A stretch of DNA of 64,000 nucleotides, taken from an uncultured Oscillospiraceae bacterium. Lineage in GTDB: Bacteria; Bacillota; Clostridia; Oscillospirales; Ruminococcaceae. The DNA lies in contig URGV01000004.1 in NCBI GenBank assembly GCA_900547455.1, positions 1 through 64,000 on the forward strand, read 5' to 3'. This document shows positions 25,860 through 34,224 of the stretch, one piece after another. The number at the start of each line of letters is the position of its first letter. Within the stretch, counting starts at the first letter, position 1. Position numbers and translations under genes: made by a program. The notes under the pieces were generated by a model. It was not told where the DNA came from, did no database searches, and worked only from the letters and a program-made list of their open reading frames with translations.

Positions 25860-26118
25860 TTTCGCGAAGGAAAAGGCTTCACCAGTTCTCTCCAAGCCGG
25901 GGTCACGCAACGCATAGCCTATTTCCCCGGCCAGCTACAAGCGTGACTTGGCGCTTGCAGGATAAAAGCCCGGGAAGTTGAACACAGTTCAACTTCGGGT
26001 CACGCTACACATAACCCCTATTTCCCGGGCAGCTACAAGCGTGACATGGCGACCAGCAGGCGCTGCCCGCTGGACACCTGCCACCTTTTGAAAAAGGTGG
26101 ACGAAAACTTTATTTTAT
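25860..26118. repeat. Composite palindromic repeat element, copy B1
   Basis: It holds a module with GTCACGCAACGCATA and CAGCTACAAGCGTGACTTGG, a hairpin with 10-bp arms at 25974-25996, a second GTCACGC/CAGCTACAAGCGTGAC module, then hairpins at 26053-26073 and 26081-26100, and the end GAAAACTTTATTTT. Order and orientation match copy A. It fills the gap between the convergent frlD and noc genes. Confidence 0.82.
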
Positions 26119-26139
26119 AAAAACTTGCTCCCATGAACG

Positions 26140-26520
26140 ACAGCAGCCCAACCATCCACCGGAGGGTTGGGCTGGGATGTGCAAATCGGCTGCTTGTCTA
26201 GGGGGCTTTTCTCTTACAAAAGCCCCCTCTTTTGCAATCCGAAATTCGGATTGCAAAATTCACCCGCAAAGGCGCTTGAACGATAAAAGTTTTTCGAGCT
26301 CTGCGGAGCTCGACCAGCAGGCGCTGCCCGCTGGACACCCGCTTCCTTTTGAAAAGGAAGCGAAACCTCGCTTGCACAAACTCGGTGCCGCGAGGCAGCG
26401 AGTAGGGTTTCGCACCAAACCAATACGCGAATTGGGTGCAGGCTCAGCCTGCCGCGAATCAGTTTTTCTTTGCTTCCTTTCTTTTTTCCTTAAAAAGAAA
26501 GGAAGTGCGGGCTCAGCCCG
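26140..26520. repeat. Second palindrome-rich block, copy B2
   Basis: It continues the array with a hairpin around AGCCCAACC/GGTTGGGCT (26146-26172) and the phrase CTTTTCTCTTACAAAAGCCC. A repeat CAATCCGAAATTCGGATTG sits near 26235. A third copy of the CCAGCAGGC module at 26313-26333 is followed by a hairpin with GCTTCC arms at 26341-26361. The phrase AACCAATACGCGAATTGGG near 26420 is also found, inverted, at 58.79 kb. ORFs here are shadows of the repeats. Confidence 0.75.
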
Positions 26521-26556
26521 CAAGAGGGGGCCAGCTTTTCAGCTGGCCCCCTCTTG
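26521..26556. terminator. Terminator-like hairpin after noc
   Basis: A perfect 16-bp stem (CAAGAGGGGGCCAGCT and complement) with a 4-base loop, 29 bases past the noc stop. The T tract is TTGTTTG on the plus side and poor on the minus side. Confidence 0.7.
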
Positions 26557-26585
26557 TTTGGGATGCTTTATGGGATTTGGGGAAA

Positions 26586-27416
26586 TCAGTGTTTACTCTT
26601 TGCGTAGGCACTCTCCTTTGGGATACGGATGGTGTAGACCACCTCGTCGTTCTCCTCCTGCATCTGGGTTTTGGCTCGGATGCCGGACAGCTTCATCGTC
26701 TCCAGCGCCTTATCGATGCTGTTTAAAAAGATGCGCAGATCCTTGACGATAAACAGCCGTTTTTCCTTGGGCTTGTCCTGTTTGCCCTCCAGCTGGGCGA
26801 TGTACTTTTCGGCCTGCGCGACGTTCATCTCCCGCTCCTGAATCGCCTTGATCGCCTGCAGGAGCGGCTCGTCCCCCTGCTCATTGAGGTTAAGCAAAGC
26901 GCGGGCGTGGCGTTCGGTGAGGTTTGCCGCGAGGATCGCCTCCCGCACCGGCTCGGAAAACTGCAGCAGGCGCAGCTTATTGGCGATGGTCGATTGATTT
27001 TTCCCCAGCTTTTTGGCCACAGCCTGCTGGGTATAGCCGCCCATCTTCATCAGCTTTTGAATGGCCGCCGCCTCTTCAAAGAAGTTTAAATCGCAGCGCT
27101 GGATATTTTCCACCAGTGCCAACGCGCTGCTCCGCTCCTCATCCATGGTGGTCAGGATGGCGGGCACCTCCTGCATACGCAGCCTGCGGCAGGCCAGCAG
27201 CCTCCTCTCCCCCGCCACCAGCTGGTAGCTGCCGTCCTCCAGAGGCAGCACGGTGATGGGCTGCAGCAGGCCGTACTGGGCGATGCTGGCGGCCAGCTGC
27301 TCGATCTTTTCCTGGTCAAACACCCGTCTTGGCTGATAGGGGTTGGGCTTTATTCTATGTTCGGGAATCAGAACAACCTTATTGATCATCTTCTGTTTTG
27401 CCAACAGTGCTTTCAT
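26586..27416 (-). CDS. noc: Nucleoid occlusion protein Noc (ParB family)
   Basis: A 276-residue ParB paralogue. It has the ParB N-terminal domain with VAGERRLLACRRLRMQE, the helix-turn-helix KMGGYTQQAVAKKLGKNQ near 125-145 and the C-terminal part typical of Noc (FIVKDLRIFLNSIDKALETM near 225). In B. subtilis Noc binds its own DNA sites and keeps the division septum off the nucleoid. Gene order mnmE-mnmG-rsmG-noc supports the assignment. The usual neighbour parA is displaced by about 13 kb. AGGAGGAG precedes the ATG, and a long structured leader lies upstream. Confidence 0.88.
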   Translation of the reverse strand: MKALLAKQKMINKVVLIPEHRIKPNPYQPRRVFDQEKIEQLAASIAQYGLLQPITVLPLEDGSYQLVAGERRLLACRRLRMQEVPAILTTMDEERSSALALVENIQRCDLNFFEEAAAIQKLMKMGGYTQQAVAKKLGKNQSTIANKLRLLQFSEPVREAILAANLTERHARALLNLNEQGDEPLLQAIKAIQEREMNVAQAEKYIAQLEGKQDKPKEKRLFIVKDLRIFLNSIDKALETMKLSGIRAKTQMQEENDEVVYTIRIPKESAYAKSKH

Positions 27417-27450
27417 GGGGCTTTGATCTCCTCCTTCTTTTGTTTCTCAA

Positions 27451-27635
27451 GCGCCCCGCCCAGCCGGCTGGTCGCCGGCTGGGGCGCAGGTGATTGAGAT
27501 AATGATGGGAGCAGAAATGTTCGCAGGGACGGCTTAGGGAGACCGTACCTGCCGAGCAAAAGAAAGGAAAATAGGAATAGAAAAGGCATGGACACCGGGA
27601 GCGGATTGCCGTCCCGCGTCCATGCCTCTATCATA
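27451..27635 (-). promoter_or_regulatory. Promoter and structured leader of noc
   Basis: On the minus strand a -10 box TATGAT (27630-27635, weak -35) is directly followed by three hairpins: 27585-27626 (9-bp outer stem plus 5-bp inner stem, then TTTT), 27523-27552 and 27451-27487 (GCGCCCC and GCCGGC arms). The first looks like a terminator, so a short RNA or an attenuated noc message is possible. I recognise no known riboswitch. Confidence 0.5.
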
Positions 27636-27703
27636 GCACAGAGTATTCCGTTTTTCCAGAAAAATCGTTCGACTTATTTCGACTTCAAGTCCGGCAAACC
27701 GAT

Positions 27704-28417
27704 TTAGAGAATCGGTTTTTTTGCCATTTTGGCGGCGGTTCTGGGGAAGGAAGGCGGAGTGTGCGATATTTTTTTGATCAGCACGATGCTTCTTCCGCTG
27801 TCGTCCGGCAGCGAAAAATGCAGAACCTGCTCGACCTTGCCGCCCATCGTCGCGACGGCGTTCTTTGCCTCCCTGATCTCCTGTTCCACCTCCGGGCCTT
27901 TGAGCGAGATAAAGTAGCCCCCCACCTTGACGTAGGGCAGGCAGTATTCCGCCAGTTCCCGCAGGTGCGCCACCGCGCGGGCGCTGGCAAAGTCAAACTG
28001 CTCGCGTAGCTTTTTGTCCTTGCCGCCGTCCTCGGCGCGCGCGTGGATGAAGGCGCAGTCCAGCCCCAGCTGGACGTTGACCTCCTGCAAAAAGGTCAGG
28101 CGCTTCTGCAGGCTGTCCAGCAGAGTGACCTTGAGGTCCTCGCGGGCAATCTTGACCGGCATGGACGGAAATCCCGCGCCGGTGCCGATGTCGATCAGGC
28201 TGGCGCCTTGCGGCAGCTCGATTGCCTTTAACAGCAGCAGGCTGTCCACAAAATGTTTATACACAATCTCGCGCGGCTCGGTAATGGCGGTGAGCTTCAT
28301 CTTCTGATTCCATTCCACCAAAAGCTGCGCATAGCGATCCAGCTTTTCGGCCGCGCCCTGCGGCAGGGTGATGCCAAAGGCTTCGCAGCCATCCAAAAGC
28401 AGTTGTTGATCGATCAT
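27704..28417 (-). CDS. rsmG: 16S rRNA G527 N7-methyltransferase RsmG
   Basis: Methylates N7 of G527 in the 530 loop of 16S rRNA using S-adenosylmethionine; loss gives low-level streptomycin resistance in other bacteria. The 237-residue product has the GidB fold with the SAM loop [17 protein letters not shown] near 72, [17 protein letters not shown] near 115 and [15 protein letters not shown] near 140. The ATG at 28417 is preceded by AAAGGAT. It follows mnmG with a parS-like site in the gap. Confidence 0.95.
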   Translation of the reverse strand: MIDQQLLLDGCEAFGITLPQGAAEKLDRYAQLLVEWNQKMKLTAITEPREIVYKHFVDSLLLLKAIELPQGASLIDIGTGAGFPSMPVKIAREDLKVTLLDSLQKRLTFLQEVNVQLGLDCAFIHARAEDGGKDKKLREQFDFASARAVAHLRELAEYCLPYVKVGGYFISLKGPEVEQEIREAKNAVATMGGKVEQVLHFSLPDDSGRSIVLIKKISHTPPSFPRTAAKMAKKPIL

Positions 28418-28460
28418 TTTTCTATCCTTTCCCGCGGCTGTTCGTTCCGCCGCGACAAAA

Positions 28461-28476
28461 TGTTTCACATGAAACG
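28461..28476. other. parS-like site between mnmG and rsmG
   Basis: TGTTTCACATGAAACG differs from the parS palindrome at one central and one terminal base. It lies in the 60-base gap between mnmG and rsmG, 15 kb from the parA cluster. Confidence 0.75.
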
Positions 28477-28477
28477 G

Positions 28478-30361
28478 TTATTCTGCCTGTTTTTTACTCT
28501 CCAGATAGATCAAAAGCACCGAAATATCCGCCGGGCTGACCCCCGAAATGCGGGAGGCCTGGCCGATGTTGTGCGGACGAACCCTTTGGAGCTTTTCGAT
28601 CGCTTCCAGGCGCAGGCCACGAATCTCCTCGTATCGAATGCCTTCCGGGAGAAGGCGGTTTTCCAGTTTGCGCATCTGTTCGACCTGCATGAGCTGTTTT
28701 TGAATATAGCCCTCGTACTTGATCTGGATCTCCACCTGTTCGGTCACCTCGTCGGGCAGTTCCGGGCGCTCCGGGTCGAAGGGCGCGAGGTCCTGGTAGC
28801 CGATCTGCGGGCGGCGGATGAGGTCGGCGGCGTGCGCGCCGGTTTCCAGCGGTGCGGTGCCGTGCTCCTCCAGCATCCGGTTGAGCTCCGGCGACGGGCC
28901 GAAGGTCAGCTTCTCGATGCGCCTGCGCTCCGTCTCGATCTGCTCCTGCTTGTGCAGGTATCGCTGCCAGCGTTCCTCGTCGATCAGGCCCAGCTCGTGG
29001 CCGATGGGGGTCAGTCGCTGGTCGGCGTTGTCCTGGCGCAGCAGCAGGCGGTATTCCGAGCGGCTGGTCATCATGCGGTAGGGGTCGGAGCAGCCCTTGG
29101 TGACCAGGTCGTCGATCAGGGTGCCGATATAGCTGGAAGCGCGGTCGAGGATGAGCGGTTCCTTGCCCTGCACCCTGCGCGCGGCGTTGATGCCGGCAAT
29201 CAGGCCCTGGGCCGCCGCTTCCTCATAGCCGGAGGTTCCGTTAAACTGTCCGGCGCCGTACAGGCCCGGCACCTTGATAAATTCGAGCGAGGCTTTCAGG
29301 TCGAGCGGGTCGACGCAGTCGTACTCGATGGCGTAGGCGTTGCGCATGATCTGCACCCGCTCAAAGCCGACAATCGAGCGGTAGAGCGCGAGCTGCACAT
29401 CCTCCGGCAGCGAGGAGGAAAGCCCCTGCAGGTACATCTCCTCGGTGTCTAGACCCATCGGCTCGACAAAGGACTGGTGGCGGGGCTTATCGGGGAAGCG
29501 CATCACCTTGTCCTCGATGCTCGGGCAGTAGCGCGGGCCGACGCCCTCAATCATCCCGCCGTAGAGCGGCGAGCGGTGGATGTTCTGGCGGATAATCTCG
29601 TGGGTACTGTCGTTGGTGTAGGCGATGTGGCAGACCACCTGGTTGCGCAGGCCCTCGCGCGGGGTCTCGAAGGAGAAGGGGATGATCTTCTCGTCCCCCT
29701 CCTGCACCTCCAGCTTGTCGTAGTCGATGCTGTCGCGGCGCACCCGGGCCGGGGTGCCGGTCTTAAAGCGGCGCAGATGAACGCCCAACCGTTCGAGCGC
29801 CTCGCTTAAACCCACCGCAGCGTGCAGGCCGTCCGGGCCGCTCTCGTAGGAGACATCGCCCACATAGATGCGGCCGTGCAGAAAGGTGCCGGAGCAGATG
29901 ATGGCCGTCTGCACCGCATACACCGCGCCGAGCTTGGTGACAATTTCTTTAACCGCGCCGCTCTCGTCCAGACGGATATCGCAGATCTCCGCCTGGATGA
30001 TGTCCAGGCCCTTCTGCTTTTCCAGCCGGCGCTTCATCTCGTGGTGGTAGGCCTCGCGGTCCGACTGGACGCGCAGGCTGTGCACCGCCGGGCCCTTGCC
30101 CCGGTTGAGCATCCGGCTCTGCAGGAAGGTAGCGTCCGCCGCCTTGCCCATCTCGCCGCCCAGCGCGTCGATCTCCCGCACCAGGTGGCCCTTGGCGGTG
30201 CCGCCAATCGAGGGGTTGCAGGGCATGTTGCCGATGGCGTCGAGCGACATGGTGAAGATGGCGGTTTTGGCGCCCAGCTTCGCCGCCGCCAGCGCCGCCT
30301 CAATGCCGGCGTGCCCCGCGCCGATGACGGCCACCTGATAGCTTCCCATTGTGTATTCCAT
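28478..30361 (-). CDS. mnmG: tRNA uridine-5-carboxymethylaminomethyl modification enzyme MnmG
   Basis: FAD-dependent partner of MnmE that installs the carboxymethylaminomethyl group at wobble U34. The 627-residue product has the FAD motif [19 protein letters not shown] at its N-terminus, the family signature [20 protein letters not shown] near 48, [20 protein letters not shown] near 207, [20 protein letters not shown] near 373 and the C-terminal helical domain ending in [23 protein letters not shown] lies 6 bases before the ATG. The gap to mnmE upstream holds a repeat array. Confidence 0.97.
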   Translation of the reverse strand: MEYTMGSYQVAVIGAGHAGIEAALAAAKLGAKTAIFTMSLDAIGNMPCNPSIGGTAKGHLVREIDALGGEMGKAADATFLQSRMLNRGKGPAVHSLRVQSDREAYHHEMKRRLEKQKGLDIIQAEICDIRLDESGAVKEIVTKLGAVYAVQTAIICSGTFLHGRIYVGDVSYESGPDGLHAAVGLSEALERLGVHLRRFKTGTPARVRRDSIDYDKLEVQEGDEKIIPFSFETPREGLRNQVVCHIAYTNDSTHEIIRQNIHRSPLYGGMIEGVGPRYCPSIEDKVMRFPDKPRHQSFVEPMGLDTEEMYLQGLSSSLPEDVQLALYRSIVGFERVQIMRNAYAIEYDCVDPLDLKASLEFIKVPGLYGAGQFNGTSGYEEAAAQGLIAGINAARRVQGKEPLILDRASSYIGTLIDDLVTKGCSDPYRMMTSRSEYRLLLRQDNADQRLTPIGHELGLIDEERWQRYLHKQEQIETERRRIEKLTFGPSPELNRMLEEHGTAPLETGAHAADLIRRPQIGYQDLAPFDPERPELPDEVTEQVEIQIKYEGYIQKQLMQVEQMRKLENRLLPEGIRYEEIRGLRLEAIEKLQRVRPHNIGQASRISGVSPADISVLLIYLESKKQAE

Positions 30362-30409
30362 AAAGTACTCCTTTTGATTCTCTCGTTACGATATCCCATC
30401 CCGGATTTG

Positions 30410-30700
30410 CGAAAGCCGCCCGGCTCCAGCATCCACAGGGAGGGCGCTCCGCCCCTCCACCCCGGGTGACTTTCCCTTCGCGGAGAAAGTCACCAAAGGC
30501 GCGCCAAGGGGCTGGCTGCCCCTTGGATGCCCCGCCGAGCAAAACAATCGCCCCTTGCCATTCCGCGCCTGCGGCGCTGCATACGGGGCTCGTTTCAGCG
30601 CCGGTTGCAGACCGATTTGCCGCGCTTTGGAGGTGCGTAAACCGGGCCTTCTGCCCTTCTCCACCCACCAACAGGAAAAATTTTTTCTCTTTTCGGACGC
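30410..30700. repeat. Palindromic array between mnmE and mnmG
   Basis: No gene. Hairpins follow each other at 30439-30458 (GGAGGGC arms), 30465-30494 (10-bp perfect arms GGTGACTTTC), 30504-30526 (9-bp perfect arms CCAAGGGGC) and a short one at about 30571-30583. The layout resembles copies A-C on the minus strand, but the sequence is largely different. It sits inside what should be the mnmE-mnmG transcript. Confidence 0.65.
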
Positions 30701-30724
30701 GCGGCACGGCAGATTTTGATTTTC

Positions 30725-32101
30725 TTACTTGCCGACACAAAACCGTGCAAAAACCTGGTCGATGACTGCGTCGGAGGCGCGCTCGCCGGTCAGCTCGAGC
30801 AGGCTGTCGATGGCCGAATCGATGCAGACGTTAATAGCGTCCAGCGTCTGCCCGGCCTGCAGGGCCTCCAGCGCCTGATTCATCGTGCGGCTGGCCTGCT
30901 CGACGCAGGCGCGCTGGCGCTCGTTGGCGATGACGCTTGCCGACGAATCCAGGTCGGAGAGGTGCAGCAGCGCACGCACCTGAGCCTCCAGCTCGGCGAC
31001 ACCCTCCCCTGCGCTGGCCGAAAGCTCGGCGATGTGCGGGATTTTCTGTCGAATCTTTTCTATGTCTATTTTGCGGGAGAGGTCGCTCTTATTGATGACC
31101 GCCACCACCGGGCGCTCCTTGATCTTCTCGATCAGTTCCATGTCCTCCGCGGACAGCTCCTCCGAGGAATCGAACACCGCCAGCACCAAATAACTAGTAT
31201 CCAGGCGCTTTTTGGCAAGCTCGACGCCCACCTTCTCCACCGGGTCGTCGGTATCGCGCAATCCGGCGGTGTCCGCCAGGTTGAGCACGATGTCGCCCAG
31301 GCGGATGGTGTCCTCCACAATGTCGCGGGTAGTGCCGGGGATCTGGGTGACGATGCTCTTTTCCTGTCCGGAAAGCAGGTTCATCAGCGTCGATTTGCCG
31401 ACGTTTGGACGCCCGACGATGACGGTACTGACCCCTTCCCGCAGGATTTTTCCGTTGTCATAGCCGCGCAGGATATCGTGCAGCTGGCGGCAGATCTCCT
31501 CCACCCCGGCGCGCAGGTTGTCGTCCGAGACCTCGTCGATGTCCTCGTCCGGGTAATCGACCCAGGCTGCCAGCGCCGAGGAGATGGAGAGCATCCGGTC
31601 GATGACCTGATGGATTTTGGAAAAGACGGCGCCGTCCTTGGCCTGCAACGCCGCCTGGGCGCTCTGCTGCCCCTGGGAGGCGATCAGGTCCATCACCGCT
31701 TCGGCCTGGGTCAGGCTTATCTTGCCGTTTAAAAAGGCCCGGCGAGTAAACTCTCCGGCCTGCGCCGGGCGCGCTCCCGCAGCGATGCAGGCGCGCAGCG
31801 TACGCTGCACCAGGTACACGCCGCCGTGGCAGCAGATTTCCGCCACATTTTCCCCGGTATAGCTTTTGGGCGCGCGGTAGACAAAGACCACCGCCTCGTC
31901 AATTTCGCCCTGTTCGTCGTGTACCCGGCCGTACAGGCCGCGGTAGCCCTCGGTCTGCTGAACCTGTTTGCCGGAAACCGACCGGAAAACCTGGTCCGCC
32001 ACCTCCAGCGCCTGTGGGCCGGAGATGCGCACCATCCCGATTCCGCCCGCCGCGACCGGCGTCGAGATGGCGGCGATGGTATCCTCCGAAAATGCGTTCA
32101 T
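30725..32101 (-). CDS. mnmE: tRNA modification GTPase MnmE
   Basis: Potassium-dependent GTPase that works with MnmG on wobble uridines. The 458-residue product has the N-terminal formyl-THF-binding domain (GGIGMVRISGPQAL near 17, EFTRRAFLNGKISLTQAEAV near 120) and the G domain with GRPNVGKSTLMN near 228, DTAGLRDT near 273 and NKSDL near 338. It ends with the C-terminal catalytic FCVGK. I set the start at 32101 behind GGGGAGG. The 85 codons upstream in frame are the promoter region and part of another gene's shadow. Confidence 0.96.
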   Translation of the reverse strand: MNAFSEDTIAAISTPVAAGGIGMVRISGPQALEVADQVFRSVSGKQVQQTEGYRGLYGRVHDEQGEIDEAVVFVYRAPKSYTGENVAEICCHGGVYLVQRTLRACIAAGARPAQAGEFTRRAFLNGKISLTQAEAVMDLIASQGQQSAQAALQAKDGAVFSKIHQVIDRMLSISSALAAWVDYPDEDIDEVSDDNLRAGVEEICRQLHDILRGYDNGKILREGVSTVIVGRPNVGKSTLMNLLSGQEKSIVTQIPGTTRDIVEDTIRLGDIVLNLADTAGLRDTDDPVEKVGVELAKKRLDTSYLVLAVFDSSEELSAEDMELIEKIKERPVVAVINKSDLSRKIDIEKIRQKIPHIAELSASAGEGVAELEAQVRALLHLSDLDSSASVIANERQRACVEQASRTMNQALEALQAGQTLDAINVCIDSAIDSLLELTGERASDAVIDQVFARFCVGK

Positions 32102-32149
32102 GCTAAAGCCTCCCCTTTCCCCTCTGTGTACAATCGCATAGATATTTAT

Positions 32150-32178
32150 ATTATAGCAAAAAATCCCGCTTCTGAAAA
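32150..32178 (-). promoter_or_regulatory. Promoter of mnmE
   Basis: TTTTCA and TATAAT spaced by 17 bases on the minus strand, about 50 bases before mnmE. Confidence 0.65.
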
Positions 32179-32204
32179 GCCCGCAGCGGCGCGGAACGCA
32201 AAAA

Positions 32205-32230
32205 GAGGGGCGCGCAGATGCGCGCCCCTC
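32205..32230 (-). terminator. Terminator of the acetyltransferase gene
   Basis: A perfect 11-bp GC stem (GAGGGGCGCGC) with a 4-base loop and a TTTTT tail on the minus strand. Confidence 0.93.
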
Positions 32231-32255
32231 CGAAGGGGTTTTAGGATATTGCTTT

Positions 32256-32912
32256 TCAAGCCGCCTTTGGCAGCAGGCGAACCTTGCTCTGGCGCACCAT
32301 GCAGTACTGCACCAGGTCGGGGTAGTGGTCGATTGTCTCGAACAGCGAGAAGCCAAAATGGCGGTAGAGGCCCACGTTTTTGGGGTTGTGGGTTTCCAGG
32401 CTGACCAGCAGGCCCTTGCGGTCGGCGCAGTCGAGCACCGCGCTCATCAGCTGTTTGGCGTATCCCCTGCCCTGACAGGAGGGGCGCACCGCCAGGTAGA
32501 TGATGTGCAGGCGGTTTTCGTCCAGCTCGTCGGTCCAGCTGCTGTTGAGGTAGTCTCTGCCGCGCAGGAAGTTGAAGAAGGTTTCCAGCGACGGGTCGTC
32601 CTTAATCAAAAAGGCGTTGGTCTTGAGGGTGCTGTACAGCTGCTCGGCAAAGTACTGGAAGGGGTTGTACGGCTCGGTCTCATCCGAGACGACGATGATG
32701 CCGTCCAGATTTTCATTGACGGCGTAGATCTCGCAGTCCTCCAGCATCTCATCCAGGTCGCAGCGGAACAGTTCCGGCAGCAGCTTTTCCCTTCTGTGCT
32801 GGTCGGGAATCAGCCCCTGATAGAGCGGGTCGCCCATAAAGCACTCGGTCAAAAGCGCGATCAGTTTGGTTTCATCTTGCTTTGTTACCCGATATAACCT
32901 ATCGGTTTCCAT
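32256..32912 (-). CDS. GNAT family N-acetyltransferase
   Basis: A 218-residue acetyl-CoA-dependent acyltransferase. The C-terminal half has the GNAT core: IIYLAVRPSCQGRGYAKQLM (motif A with the Q/RxxGxG/A loop) near 140-159 and ETHNPKNVGLYRHFGFSLFE near 180-199. The N-terminal 100 residues are family-variable, so the substrate cannot be named. I use the ATG at 32912, with AAGGTGAG seven bases before it; a GTG four codons upstream overlaps that site. It has its own promoter and terminator and sits between jag and mnmE. Confidence 0.85.
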   Translation of the reverse strand: METDRLYRVTKQDETKLIALLTECFMGDPLYQGLIPDQHRREKLLPELFRCDLDEMLEDCEIYAVNENLDGIIVVSDETEPYNPFQYFAEQLYSTLKTNAFLIKDDPSLETFFNFLRGRDYLNSSWTDELDENRLHIIYLAVRPSCQGRGYAKQLMSAVLDCADRKGLLVSLETHNPKNVGLYRHFGFSLFETIDHYPDLVQYCMVRQSKVRLLPKAA

Positions 32913-32983
32913 GATTTCACTCACCTTAAAAAAATAAAAACAAAGCTGCAGCTCATCGATTTTCTGTTTTCCCGGGTAACTCT

Positions 32984-33013
32984 ATTATAGCCTGCCGGCG
33001 GCGGCAAAAGCAA
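32984..33013 (-). promoter_or_regulatory. Promoter of the acetyltransferase gene
   Basis: TTGCTT and TATAAT spaced by 18 bases on the minus strand. The rest of the 32913-33177 gap shows nothing further. Confidence 0.6.
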
Positions 33014-33177
33014 ACCGGCTCTTCCTGCAAATTCGGATGGATTTTGCAGCCAGCCCGTTTCTCCCCTTGTCCACCGCCGGGTGATCTTGAAAATTCTCCC
33101 GTTTTCTCGTTCATGCTCTATCGTTTAAATTTATTAATGTAAAATTCATCTTTCCTTTTCCTTGATTTTACAAAAAA

Positions 33178-33205
33178 ATGGGCGAAAGCGGATGCTTTCG
33201 CCCAT
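33178..33205 (-). terminator. Terminator of the rpmH-jag operon
   Basis: A perfect 12-bp stem (ATGGGCGAAAGC and complement), 4-base loop and a run of seven T on the minus strand. Confidence 0.95.
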
Positions 33206-33221
33206 TGGAAACAGTTTTATT

Positions 33222-34184
33222 TTAGTCCAGATCAATCTTTGCGTAGAGCGGCTTGTCCTGCGCCTCGCTCGGCGGCGTGCTGCGCGGAACCTCGCTGCGG
33301 ATGTTGTCGTTGGAAGCTGCCTTTTCCTCCTGCCGACGCTCTCCCTTATAGGAGTCCTTTCTCGGCTGGCGTCTGCGGTTTTCGCCTTCCTCACGGTTGG
33401 AGTTCTGGCGGAAAACGTAAGGCTTCTTCTCGCCGCCCTCGCGGTTTTCCTGGTTTTGGCCCTGGCCCTTTCCCTCGCCCTGCGGACGGCGGGAACCGGA
33501 GCGGCGGCCGCCTTTGTTGTTGTAAGGCTTTTTCTTACCCTTATAGTTGTTGTTTTTCTTGACCGGATTGGTCGAGCTGATCACCACGCGGCGGTTCGGC
33601 TCCTCGCCGATGGAGGAGGAGGTTGCCCCCTCAATGGTGGAGACAGTGGCGTGGATGATTCTTCTTTCATACGGGTTCATCGGCTCCAGGGTGACGCTGC
33701 GGCCGCTGCGGACCACGTTGCGCGCCAGACGCTTGGCCAGCGACTCGAGTGTCTTTTCACGCTTCTCGCGGAAGTTGCCGCTGTCGATGGTGATGCGCAT
33801 GTAGTCCCCATCCAGGCGGTTGACGGCAAGGCTGGTCAGGTACTGGATGGCGTCGATGGTCTCGCCGCGGCGGCCGATGACAAAGCCGAGGTCGTCGCCC
33901 TGCAGGGTGATGTGCAGGTTCTCCCCTTCCAGGCTTGGGGTAGCGCTGAAGGACTGCGCGCCCATCGCCCGGAGGATGGAGGAGATATATTCCACCGCCA
34001 TCTCTGCCTTGTCCTCTTTGACAAAGACGCGCACCTTTGCCGGGTAGGTCTTTAAGCCGAACAGGCCTTTTTTGGGCAGGTCAATGATTTCAAATTCCGC
34101 TTTTTCTCTTGGTACGCCCAGCTGCTGGCAGGCTTCTTCGATGGCCAGGTCAACTGTTTTTCCCGTTGCAATAATCTCTTTCAA
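33222..34184 (-). CDS. jag: RNA-binding protein Jag (KhpB/EloR) with long basic tail
   Basis: A cytoplasmic RNA-binding protein linked to cell elongation control in other Firmicutes. The 320-residue product has the Jag N-terminal domain (KGLFGLKTYPAKVRVFV), a KH domain with the loop FVIGRRGETIDAIQYL near 103, and an R3H domain (YERRIIHATVSTIEG near 172). The family usually ends near 210 residues. Here about 110 residues rich in Asn, Lys, Arg, Gly and Gln follow, which look disordered and may add RNA contacts. The start is TTG behind GAGGAGGT. It is co-transcribed with yidC. Confidence 0.92.
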   Translation of the reverse strand: MKEIIATGKTVDLAIEEACQQLGVPREKAEFEIIDLPKKGLFGLKTYPAKVRVFVKEDKAEMAVEYISSILRAMGAQSFSATPSLEGENLHITLQGDDLGFVIGRRGETIDAIQYLTSLAVNRLDGDYMRITIDSGNFREKREKTLESLAKRLARNVVRSGRSVTLEPMNPYERRIIHATVSTIEGATSSSIGEEPNRRVVISSTNPVKKNNNYKGKKKPYNNKGGRRSGSRRPQGEGKGQGQNQENREGGEKKPYVFRQNSNREEGENRRRQPRKDSYKGERRQEEKAASNDNIRSEVPRSTPPSEAQDKPLYAKIDLD

Positions 34185-34224
34185 ACTGATACCTCCTCTG
34201 ATAATCAGTGAAAAATCGCTCCCG

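Noticed and set aside
13546..26585. Mobile element carrying the serpin and frl-opp block
   Set aside because: No integrase, transposase, tRNA-derived att repeat or target-site duplication is visible, so I report an insertion relative to B. subtilis order but not a mobile element.
26177..26746. Frames of 69-189 codons in the 25.9-26.6 kb block
   Set aside because: They are made of the palindromic repeat modules and run into noc. No ribosome sites were seen.
27417..27635. Signal recognition particle RNA or a riboswitch before noc
   Set aside because: The conserved SRP loop motif GGAAGNANGCANCC is not present, and no known riboswitch core was recognised. It is kept only as a structured leader.
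30300..30740. Frames of 92-146 codons in the mnmE-mnmG gap
   Set aside because: They translate the hairpin array and differ in every frame. No family pattern is visible.
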